Source: Manis javanica (taxonomy: Eukaryota; Chordata; Mammalia; Pholidota; Manidae). From it: a stretch of DNA of 64,000 nucleotides. Positions within the stretch are counted from its first letter, which is position 1. Every line of letters begins with the position of its first letter. The translations under genes and the position numbers were made by a program. The DNA lies in NCBI RefSeq assembly GCF_040802235.1, contig NC_133156.1:27237343-27301342 (forward strand), read 5' to 3'. A model generated the notes under the pieces. It saw only the letters and a list, made by a program, of their open reading frames with translations. It was not told the origin of the DNA and ran no database searches. Positions 1-11,600 of this stretch are shown here, in pieces.

Positions 1-3000
1 TGTCACGCCACTGCCACCTCTTTTGGGCTGGGAGCTCCTTAAGTTTCAATGGCATCACCCCATCCTCACATTCTGTGGTCACTGCCTGGCCTACAGTCAG
101 TCTGGGCCCCTTTCTGCTTCCAAATCAAGCCTTTCTGGTTCTAGCAGCCACCCCCAGGCCCCTTGGGACAGGCTTTGGGAGACCTCACTGAGGTCTTGTT
201 TGGGACAAAGGTCTGAGCCGACTGCCTCTTCACCACTGGCTGTTTCTGGTTTTGGAAGGTGGGTTGGTGTCTCACTGCAGGTGGGTCACCTGCTGATCTG
301 TAGCTGCTACAACCAGGCCCAGATGGACATGGAGTCTAGGCCTGACCCCACAAGAACATGGGGGGGTCTCTGCTTTGCAGCAGGGCCACAGTGCAGGAGC
401 AGAAATGGAGCGCAGGGCAGCAGGCAGTGAGGAGAGAGCAGGACCTTCAGGTTCCAGCTCCCTCCTGGCTCTCTGTGGGACTTTGGTCTCCGTGCTCTGG
501 GCTCTGACGTGCCCTCACACTGCAGGGGAGAGCCAGATGAGCTAATGCCCCAGGGTGCCGCCCCATTCGGTGGGGGGTTGTCAGCACCTCCTTTCCCCTC
601 TCCACCCGTACTCCTGTGCTCTGTGACGGACAGGAAGCAGGCAGTCCGCCTGCGAGGCATGACAGTGATGCCTCTGGGCTCCTGGTTATTCATGGGGATT
701 GGCTTTGGTGCCCTTGGAGATTCCTGTCCAGCTCTGTCATCCTGAGAATGATTCCGCCCTCCAGGAAAGGTTATAAAACCACACTGACTAGGAGGAGAGT
801 TCCCGTCTGCCTGGCAGTCATTGTGGAACTGCCACCGACCATCTGGGTGTGAGGTCAGCAGGACACAGAAATTCCCCGTTTCTCTCTCTGTGTTCTTTCC
901 TCCAGAAGTCCAGGCTGTCCCGTGGGTGGCGCCTCTGGTCTCCAGAGAGGGCTTCTCACAGTAGGCTGTTTCTTCTGGGTTTCATCCACCACAGTCTGGC
1001 AGCCTCTTCTCTCCCCCTGCCCCCAAGCTCTGCCTGCTGAGGCTGGAGCCAGGAAGAGCCCTTCCTGTGCCATCGTGTGCATCCCCTGAGACCCTTTCCC
1101 TGTTGGCTCCCCAGTGCTGGGGGAGAGCCTGAACACTGCAAGGTCTGGAGGGTGTGGAGATGGGGTTGCAGTTTCTGTGTCCTGCATCCTGCTGTCACTT
1201 GGTCTTACATCCGGGCATCTCTGTGCCAGTCTGGATTCTAGGAGTATCTGGTTGTCCGGAGTGCCTCTCGTCAGTGGGTCACGGTCAGGCTCTTGCGCAT
1301 GTTTGTACATGACCTCTCAGGAGGCAGAACCAGGGTCAGGGGCTCCTTTATGTTCTGATTAGAAGTTTATTGAGGCTCTAGTCTGGGCCACTCTGAAGAT
1401 GCCCTTGTGGCCCCTGCCCTCATGGAGCTTCGAATCTACTGGGCAAGCCAGATGTGGAGTAAAAAGCTTGCCTAAGTCACATAATGTCAATCATGAATTC
1501 TGTGTACAGTGAACAGGAACCGGGGCCCAGCCTCTTCCAGCTCTCGGTCGCAGCACCAGTGAACTCCATTCAGCTCTCAGTCGTGGCTCGCCTTCCAGGA
1601 GCCGCTGAATGTGAACATGCTTAAGCCAGTCAGATAAATTCCATACTGGATGGTAAGAGCTTTGCTGGAGCTGGAAGGCCCATGAGGAAAAAGGGGAGCA
1701 TAAAGGAAGGACCCTCCCCAACCAAGCCCCTTCCATGTCTACCAGTATTTTTGAAGACCTTGTCATATGCACCGTCTCTTAATACATGAACATTTAAGTG
1801 CTTTATTGCTTGGCTGTGTAACCGTGACCTTTCAAATTAAGAACAGGTACCCCCAAAGCTGGGTGATGACTTTTGTGTTGGGTGTGTGGGCAGCTGTCCT
1901 TTGCCTCTGTGGAGCCCAGTAGGGCGTGGGTGCCTCTCGAAGTGCATGTTCCCCTTCTGTTTGTCAGTCTTTGACAGGAGAGGGCCCACTCACCAGAACT
2001 TTGTTTTTCTTTCTGGCCCATTGTCATCCCATGGTGATGTGGACCCTCTGGCAAAATGCTTGTTATTTCTTGCCAGATGAGGCTGAGGAACAGCCCAGAG
2101 GGTACCTGATAGCCCAGTGGTACCTACAGATAGGCTAGAACTTGCTGTCTGTCCTTATGGCCTGAGTACTGTTGGGGGCACAGGTGCGAGTGTAGCAGGG
2201 GTTTACCTCGCTTCCTGAGGTGGAGCTGGGTTTGCATCTGGACTCTCATCTGCTGCCTGTGTAGTCCTGGCTACGCCGCTCAGCCTCCTGAGTCTTCCTT
2301 AGATGGTGGCCATAACGTAGCGTGTACTTAAGGGTTGAGCAGTTTAACTGACAGAATACACCAATGAGGCATCGCTGCAGTACCCGGCAGGCAGATAATT
2401 AACAGATGGGGACTGTTACTAGTCCTTTTCCCTTTCTGCAGCTCAGTGTGGGTGCTTCAAGGGCCTCTGAGGATTATGACTGAAACAGGTTTTGTCCTGG
2501 GGATGATAATCTTGGGAAGGAGATTTTTTTGATTCCCCAGGCCCTTTTGAAGTCCTTGATGGAGTCCTTAGGAGCTCTTTGTAAGGTTGGAGGCCGATCG
2601 GTTTTTCAGCCTCAGGGTCTTTGTGCTTCTCTTCTCTGCCTTGAATATTCTTCCCCTGGATATCTGCATGGCTCCTTCCTCATCTCCTTCAGGTCTGCTA
2701 AAGTAACTCCTCTGTTAAGCCTTTCTGGACAGCTCCATTTAAAGCTAAAGTCCCTGCCTCATACTTCCCTGCTTAATTTTTATCCATAGATGTTTTCATC
2801 ACCCCTAATACTGTGTTGATCTGTCTCCAGCACTAGAATGCAAACTGTATGGGTTTTGTCTGTTTTGTTTGCTGATAATTTCCCAGCAACCAGACTAGTA
2901 TGCAGCACAGAATAGAGGCTCAATAAATAATGGTTGAATGAATTAGCGAGTGCATTCAAGAAAGAAGTTTCTCTGCTAAGTCGCAAAACTAGGATTCTGA

Positions 3001-3813
3001 AATCATTTTGCCGAGTGGTTTCAAGTGACATCAGAGGAACTTGAACAGATTAATGCAAAACACTTGTTGCACAAATAGACAGTGGTTTGATGGAAAATTC
3101 ATCTGTTCATTAGAACTGGAAGGGACAAACCATACATGATATGGGACTGAAGAAGGAGTGTGACAGTGTCAGCATATTAAATACGCATCAGGGTTTTTTC
3201 TTCTTTCTTTTACAAAAAATAACATACATATCAATGGAACTTGGGATTGGATTGACTTGCTTATTATCCCTTAGGGCACAGCATTTCACTTTAAGATCAC
3301 TGATTTAGTGTAATACTTTCATTTCCTCTCCTCAGAGAGGGCAAGGGACTGCCCATGGTCCCACAGTGAGTTAATGGCTAGACCGTTTATTCATTTGGTA
3401 AGTGTTCATCGTGCATTCACTTCATAGTTAATACCATGCCAGAGCCTGTGGATGCAGTGATGCAGGGTCCCTGGCTTTCTGTGCCCCACTGACAGGACAT
3501 GAACTCATGTTTTTTTATTTGCAATCCAGTGTTTTTTCTTGTACTTCACTTTGCATCTCACAGTTGATTACTGTTCCAGATGAACCAGCAATGCAGTGAG
3601 GTTGCCAGAAGAAACTGATGCTATTCTTAGGTTGCGTTAATACAGGCAGTGTCCAGGTCACAGGAGGGGACTGTCCTGCTCTGTACTGTGGCCAGACCAG
3701 CTGAAATGCTGTGTTCTCTTCTGGGTTACAAGGACTGCCTTCTGGGACATTGACTGACCAGGACGCCTCAATGGCCTGGCCACCCCCCTGATACACTGCT
3801 GTTGTCCTTACAG
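1..3813 (+). other. 5' intron or flank of TNIP1, no coding exon
   Basis: No coding exon is supported here. A splice acceptor (tccttacag) ends the stretch at 3813, so it is most likely the 3' part of a 5' TNIP1 intron; human TNIP1 has distant non-coding first exons. It is not CpG-rich, so the main promoter is probably outside the window. It holds an L2 fragment at about 2610-2945 and otherwise diverged, repeat-like sequence. Confidence 0.6.
2610..2945 (+). repeat. L2 LINE 3' end
   Basis: The order of blocks matches the L2 3' end: a ...ctgccttgaatattcttcccc start, a 'cttcaggtctgct' block, 'cactagaatgcaaactgtatggg', and a terminal 'ctcaataaataatggttgaatgaatt'. It is old and diverged. Confidence 0.8.
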
Positions 3814-3985
3814 CTAGGTGGGTCCCACAGCAGGGGCTGAGCCACCCTCATGGAAGGGAGAGGACCATACCGGATCTACGACCCTGGGGGCAGCGTGCCT
3901 CCAGGAGAGGCCTCTGCAGCTTTTGAGCGTCTAGTGGAGGAGAATTCCCGACTGAAGGAAAAAATGCAAGGGATAAAGATGTTAG
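3814..3985 (+). CDS. TNIP1: TNIP1 coding exon 1 (start codon)
   Basis: The acceptor is tccttacag|ctagg and the donor is TTAG|gtaaag. There are 36 nt of 5' UTR, then ATG at 3850. It encodes residues 1-45 plus one base of codon 46 ([17 protein letters not shown]... to KMQGIKML). The track of charged and leucine residues ([15 protein letters not shown]) is a coiled coil. Confidence 0.97.
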
Positions 3986-6900
3986 GTAAAGCAGACCCTG
4001 CTCTCTCCCTGCATGCCTCCCTGCAGTGCCAGGTGGCATACGCCTCTGCCCAGGCAATCCCTCTGTCCTCTTGGCCCAGCATTGGCACCTGCCCCACGGC
4101 TGTGTCTTTGAATACTTCTGTGGCATGATGGCAGCACTCCCAGCTCTGATCCCCCAGCACCCCAGAACTGCAATGACAGGATTCAGAATACCTTGAGGGA
4201 CCGAGAAGGAGGTATGGGAGAGGGGAGAAGGAGTTGGAAACCCAAGTTGTGGACATGGAAACAGAATGGCCTCATCTTCCAGGAGCACCAGAAATGGGGA
4301 GAGCTGGCTGGCATCACCAGGGCAACCAGGGTATGGTCAAGTGCTGTGGCAGGGAGTGAGCTTGGCTGAGGCAAGGCTGGAGTAGGTGCCGCGATCTCTC
4401 TTTTCCTGGCTTTTGTTCAGGCTGTCCCCACTGTCCAGCATAAGCCCCCTCAGTCTCCACGTGACTGAATGGTTCCCATCTGTCCGCGCCATCTCAGGTG
4501 ACATCTCCTCCTCCGTGCGAGTCATTCATCCATCTTCCTGTCCAGAGGGGTCTCCTGTCCTCCAAACTACTAAAACGCTTCCTTTGCCTCACTGCCTCCT
4601 TCTCTGGCCTTAGGCTTTGGGGGTGGCACAGCTCCCTGGTTTTCCGAATGCTCTCTCCTGGCTGGCACATCTCTGCTTGGGGGCACAGACTGGGTAAAGA
4701 AGAGTGGAGTTACCCCTTCTCCACTTGGAGGACAAGGAAAACGGAGGCCGAGAGGGGTCGTTGATGTTACTAACAGTTTCCTCCTTCAGGCAGCCCCTGA
4801 TGGGGGGGGGCATAGGTTGTGGGGGGCCCCTGGGTACTTGATGGTAGGCCTAAGACAGCCCCTGGCTTTCTGTGATGTCCCTGCCAGGTATGGTAGGAGT
4901 GGGACAGGAAGAGGGTGCTGGGGTCCAGGAGTTTGATCTAGGACCCCCTCCGTGCCTTTTTCCCTGGTTGTGGGGCCCTCTTAGCTGGCCTGTTACTGCT
5001 TGTGGGCTAGAATGGTATGTGTCCTGCTCAGCCTGCAAGGCGGTGGTGGGATTAAAGCCCAGGGCCTGGTGTGTCAAAAACCAGCAGAAGCATGCTGAGG
5101 GACCTGGGGCCAGGAGAACCAGCACATTGAGCTGAGTAATTCCTTTTGCTCCTCCTTTCCCATCGTCTAGGGGAGCTTTTGGAAGAGTCCCAGATGGAAG
5201 CATCCAGGCTGCGGCAGAAGGCAGAGGAGTTGGTCAGGGACAGTGAGCTGCTCCCAACGCCATCTCCCTCTTTGGCCTCCTTTGACCACCTGGCTGAGCT
5301 CACAGGTACGAGCGGCGCCTGGAGTCCTCTGCCCTCCCTGTGTGCCTCACTCTTTAAACCCTTAGCAGCGGACTCTCTTCTCATTCAGAAATCCACATCT
5401 CCTTCATTTATCCTCAGACCACAGACCATCCTGGCAGCCATGTTTTGGCTGTAGTATTTCCCCAGAAGCTCAGGTTTGGATGGTACTTGAGGACAACCTT
5501 GTCCAAGAATGGCTGGTGACTTCTGAGACTTCTGGCAGACATTATTAATGGATTACAACAATCCACTGCACCCTGGATCTTTTATCAGTATACTTACTCA
5601 GCAGATATTTGATGAGCACCTACTACGTGCCAGGCAGAGTACTCCAGGCAGCTACTTCAGTCACTCAGAGCTCTTTGGCATGAGTCCAGAGCTCTTTGCC
5701 CCCTCTTCTTCCATTTTGCAGTTAGGGAAGCTGAGGCCCGTGGAAGAATCTGGACTTGCCTTTTAGCCTGCCCCAGTGTATTTCAGATGTAAGGTTACAT
5801 ATGCTACCTATGAACAGGAAGCGCTGACTAAGACTAAGGGCCAAGGGCCTGTGTGTGGTCGCTGTGCTTTCCTCTGGCATGTCTCCAAGTCCGGGGCGAG
5901 ATCTGGGACTCAGAAGGAGAAAGGTCCCCATGTGTGGGGCTCAGATGCTTTCTGTCGCAGCCCTGCCTGCTGTGTTGGCCCAGGCCGGTGTGCCAGCCTC
6001 CCATCTGGCTGGAGGTGATGTTTGCTGAAAGGACAAATGGAGGAGAGCGATGATCTCAGAACCCCCCGGGCTGCAGTCACTGGGCATTTCCAGCCTCCAG
6101 CTGTTCATTCAGCAATGTTTTCTGAGGCCCGGATTGGTGCTGGGCCCATCCCCCAGAGTGAGATGTGTAGCAGGCGCCCCAGGAGGTTGGGGAGGGAGGG
6201 CCGATTCTGAGTCCTGGTTTGCAGTTGGTGGTGGTGTGACTGTGGGCTAGTTGGTGACCTTTCTATGCCTCAGTTTCCTTACCTTTAAAATGAAGATGGA
6301 GAGCTGTTGTGAGAGTTGGCTGAGAATAAATATAAAAACACTTTGTTAATTGAAAATTGTCATCCTTGTCACCATTGAGGGAGATACAGGGTAACAAGGA
6401 GCAGTGGCCACCTTGGGATTTTCCCAGCAAATCAGGGAGCATGGTCTCTCCACCCAGGTTCTGTCCCCATCATTCCAGGGCTGGTCATTTTCTCAGGTTA
6501 CCTGGGCCTAGTGGGACCACCTCCCATTTCCCCAGGCTCAAGTAGGGAACTCTGAGGACTCTTCTAGCCAGGGCTACCCTCAAGGGGGCAGTATCTAGGC
6601 TTTTCCTTTTTTCCTGCTGCTCATCCATGTTTTCTTAACTTTCCAGGAAAGGATGCAGATGTCCCAGCACCCGCCTCTGACCTTGCACACCCCAGCAGCC
6701 AACCAGAGCCACTCCCCAAACCTCCATCCAGTGTAAGTTGCATTTGCAGTCATGGCAGGAAGTTACTTGGACTTCAAGTTTGGGTTGAGAGATACAAGAA
6801 CATGAAGAGAGAGGCTGGGATCAAGAAACCCAGTTCTGATTTGCTGGGTGATCCTGGGCAAGTCCATCTCAGTCTCTTGGAGGCCTTAGTTTCTTCATTT

Positions 6901-8636
6901 TCAAATGAAGATCATGGTTAAAACTTACCAGAAAGACCCTGGCATGCACAAGGAATTCCTCCCATTTACCAAGTTACGTGATGTTAGCATCTATTGACTG
7001 CACAGTGCTAGCAAAAAAGATGGATGTGACATGGAACTCACGTCCACAAGGGCGGCTTACAACTGTCTACTACACATTTGCCTTGAGAAGTTTTTCTTGG
7101 TATCTTAGGACTGGAAGAGACCCAAGTGAGTCATTTATCATCTTCATCCTATAGATAATATCCATTGAGAGAAGAGCATTTTCCAAGGTTATACAGACAA
7201 CTGGGAAAATGTAGAGGTGAAAGGGAGACTTTCTGAGGCAGGGCAAGGTCCACAGCGGGGTTCTTGGTGGCAATGAGGCTCAGCAGAAGTTGTGCACAGA
7301 GGGCCTCCTGTCTGTCTACCCTCTCCTGGGACAAAGGAAGGCTGAAATAGTCATTGTAGAATTAGCAGTCCCAGAGCCAGTTGCACAACCAGTACGTTCT
7401 ACATAAGAGATGTGAGAAAGTCTGGAAGTCCTTGGCCACCCTGGATTTGAGTGAATCCTGAAAATGGCTCGCCACATTTGTTGAAGGATCTTTGGAACTT
7501 ACCCCAATCAGTCCGCTCCTCTGGGACCTCTGGGACTTGATTGGCCAAGCTGGCACAGGACCCCCTTGGCAGTGGCAATACTAGCTGCTGTCTGTGTTCT
7601 CTAGGTGACCTATCTCCAGTGGGACTTGCAGTCCTTGGGTTCAGTCCCTACTTTTGCATTAAATATGCCCTCGGTTTCCTCAATTGTCCAAAGGGACTAA
7701 TGGAATTCTTGAAGATATTGTGAAAGTGCAAGGCCTTTAAAAAAGGAAACACAATCCTAAAGTGCTGGTGGTTTAAGGTCAGCCAGTCCAACATCCCTGT
7801 TTTACAGATGAGGAAACTGGTCGTGGAAGGTATGTGACCTCAAATCACACAGTGGGTTGTGAGCAGACTTGTTAGGAATCCCACTTTGTGGTCTCACATG
7901 AAGTGATGTGTAACTGTGGGCCAAGTCTTTGCACGGAGGAGCTGCTCAGATAAATTGGCTGTGGGAAGGGATTTTGTCCTTCCATTTTGTCCATTGGCCC
8001 CTTGCTGCTCTCAGTTGTGGGGCCTCAGAGGAGAGTCGAGGTGTTTTTCTCTCTGGCAGCCCCTAACCCCCTTTCTGCACAGGGCACCTCTGAATTTGAA
8101 GTGGTCCCCACTGAGGAGCAGAATTCTCCCCCAGGGAGCCATGGCCGCACCAGAAACATGATGGTGAGTGGATGGCAGATCCCTGGGCATGTCCCACGAC
8201 TCCTCTCTGTTTCAGTCACCTGGCCTTGGGTGAGAGACACGGGGCCTGCTCAGATCTCTTGGGCACCCTGGAGTCACTTGGGGATACACGAGGGGCTGGA
8301 CCAGGGGGTACTTCTCGCTCACATATGCAAATTTGGCTGGTGACTTCCCCTGCTTGGGCACCTGACCATTGTGAAAGCCTGGGCACACTGCCAGCCCTGC
8401 TGATCTCTGCCAAGTGCTGGCACCTCCATGCACTGTGACTTAGCCTCTGGGCCTTTGGGTTCCTAGTCTGAGTGGAGTAAAGAGGGTCAGATAGACCCAG
8501 AACAGCCTAAGGCAAGTGACCTACCTTTTTGTGCAGGCTCGCGGTTCCTCCCAGGTTTCCCTTCAGGGTGTATAGGTAGGACGGACACACACACACATAC
8601 ACACACACACACACACTCCACACATTCCCTCTCCTC

Positions 8637-8678
<42 letters not shown>

Positions 8679-11600
8679 CACACATTCCCTCCCCTCCTCC
8701 ACCCCTCCTTCCCTCTCGCCAGCTCTGGGGTGTCCACCAGCACCCTCATTCTGTATCTCACTCTACTTGCTGTGCTTAGTCCAACTATGTCCTCCTCCTC
8801 CTATCTCTTGAAATGGCTGACTTAGTGGAGAACCATTGCAGAAAGCTGAAACATTCTTTAAATTCTTAAAGTGCCTCCACTGTGAGATTTTTTGATTATT
8901 GTTATATAGGCAGTAAATGGTCTAACCTTCACTGATAATTTGTTCTTCTCTATTACCTCATCCCACCAAGGACTTGGGGGGCAAATGTTGCTCTTTAGTT
9001 TACTGGTTGCATGTCTAAGACCTGTTGGCCCCCAGTGCAAGTCCTCACCAGGTGGTCATCGAGCTTATGCTGCCATGCCTTCAGTGGCGAGTGGGTCATC
9101 ACCGGATTTAGGCAGCTCTGGCAATTGGAGAGGGCTTCTGTTTTGTCTTTTGGAAAATTCTGTCCCTGAGAGCTCTGAGAGTCTGGCTGAGGAGGTAAGA
9201 CCCCTTTCTCAAGAGAGTATTCACCCTATGACCTTGGACCAGACCAGTAACTTCATCCGAGTTCCTCCTCAGCCCCACCACATGCCGTCTGCACTGAGCA
9301 AAGACAAGACAGCCTCTGTGCCCTCTGGGAGCTCATAGGCTAGTGGAGAAACCAGAGGGATGAAGCAATTCATGAGCCTTAAATAGAGCGGCACTTGCCC
9401 CCTGAAATCCTCTGTGGGAAGGGGCCGTGGGGGACTGAAGGCAGAGCTGAAGAGGGAGCATCTTCTCCTGTTAGGACAAGGCGCTGACAGTATCGCATAG
9501 GCATTCGCCAGGTGCTGGCCACAGGGAGCCCTGCTGCTGCAGAGTCCCGACCATGGGAGGCCAGTGTGGCTGAGTGCTGGATCAAGAACCAGGAAGGCCC
9601 AGTCACGGGCCTGGCTCTGCTGCTGACTCCCGGGCGAGTCCCTCATACCCGTGCCTTGGTTTCCCAGCCTGAATCTGGGGCTCCCCATAGCTCTGATGTC
9701 TATGACTCCCATAAATGTTTAGGGAAGGCCTGCTAGAAATGCCGATACGTGGGAGGGCTAGGAAGGATAGGCAGAGGGCTCACTGTGGGAATGAGCCTGG
9801 GGTGGCATGAGGCATGGGGTGTGGGGGCTCAGATACCTGGCAGGGGAGCCGGGCTGGATGCAGTTAGCTGTCTGGTGCCACTGTGGATCCTTGGCCATGG
9901 TGCTGTCATAACTAAGGCACTGTCTTTAGTAAGAGCGTTCTAGACGGAGGGGAGAGGGTGCAAGAGGGGAAGATTGATTGGTTACTGAGATTGGGCTGTC
10001 TTGCCGGGGTTGGCTGCATTTCTTATATGCTCTTTGAGCTACTGAGAGTGCTGACTCCTTACCTGTTTTGAATCTTGGGTCCTCTGAGAAACTGATGAAC
10101 GCTTAGACAGTCTCCAGAAGACACGCATGTCGGCATGAAAGCTGGGCTGTTCTTTGTATGGCTCCCTGGTCAAGTCTCTGTGAGCACTGAAGGAGCACTG
10201 TGTGGGGGGCAATAGCCCTCTCCTGGGCTGACCACTCCCCTGTGTCGGTCCGCCCTCCTGTGAACCCTGCGAAGCAGAAGGGGTGTGTGTACATTTAGTG
10301 AACGAGGATTCTGAAGTGGTGGATGGGTGGGCACTCAGCAGAGCCCTGAGTGCGTGAGGAAGGTGGCTGTGCCGCCATATGGCAGCTGTGGCCTGGGAGT
10401 CCCGGGTCCCGCCCCGTGAGTCAGCCCTTGACAGGGAACCTGTGCAACTGGAGAATTTCCCTGGGCTGAGCTGGGATCACAGGGGGAAACTGAGTCGTGA
10501 GGAATGGGGAAGCAGAATTGCAAATGGCTGGGGCACCTACTCAGACCCCAGTGAAGAGTGGTTCTGTCCCCTCCCACCAGGAGCTGGGCCCCCTGCCCCA
10601 TGAGGACAGCAATCTGCTCCTGCACCTGCAGCGCCTGGAGACCACCCTGAGCGTGTGCGCCGAGGAGCCGGACCACAGCCAGCTCTTCACCCACCTGGGC
10701 CGCATGGCCCTCGAGTTCAACCGGCTTGCCTCCAAGGTGCACAGGAACGAGCAGCGCACCTCCATCCTGCAGGTGAGGCTGGGCCGGGAGGGCCTCCTGG
10801 GGTCTGCAGGTACGTACCACCTCTGCCTGCTTCGGCTCCTCGTGGGAATCCAGGGGTACCATGGGGACTTCCAAGGGTGATGTTGGGGACCAACTCCAGG
10901 CTTCCTGTTCAGGGTGGTGAGCAGGGTAGGGAAGTTGTGGGAGGGAAGAGGAAAGGTAATAGAAAATACGGGCTGGGCAATACAAATTTCATGGTTGGGG
11001 ATACCCTTGGCATGGATGTGGGCAGGTGGGCAGCAGCCCTACCTTTTTGTTCTTTGCATTCAGGTTGGGGAGGGGAGGGAGCAAAGGCTGGGCCCTTACC
11101 TGGTGCTGCCCCAGCCCCCTGAGGTGGGACCATCATTATCCTCACTTCACAGGTGGGAACACAGTCCTCAATAGGTGATTTTTTTTTTTTTTTGCCTAAG
11201 GACACCCAGCTCGTAGATGGTACAGTTGGGATTTGAACCTGTCATATGTCAAAAGCCCATGATGTTACCCACCATCCCAACCTGCCTTTCCTTCATAACC
11301 CTCTCTGTGCCGTGGGTATGGGGTCAGCGTTCCTTCCTCGGCCATACCAGGCCTTGAAGTCCTATAGTTCTGAGTTCCAGTAGTGACTCTTCATTGCTGT
11401 ATGACCTTGGACAAGTTACTTATCCTCTCTGTCCCTTTCACTCCCTCCTGGGACTGCTGTACGCAGTGAAGGATGCGCCTCATACTGTCTAGGACCCAGT
11501 ATGGCACTTGAAGGAGTGTCCACTGTTAGGGTCTCATGATGGGGGCTGGGGGTGAGAAAGCATCCACAGATGGCAGGACTGCAGCTCCCAGAGAACTCAG

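Noticed and set aside
8585-8700. Regular repeat-spacer look, considered as an array
   Set aside because: It is an (AC)n microsatellite in a 60-bp tandem duplication in a mammalian intron, not CRISPR.
10335-10985. 216-codon minus-strand open frame
   Set aside because: It is the antisense shadow of TNIP1 exon 5 and its flanks; no conserved protein features.
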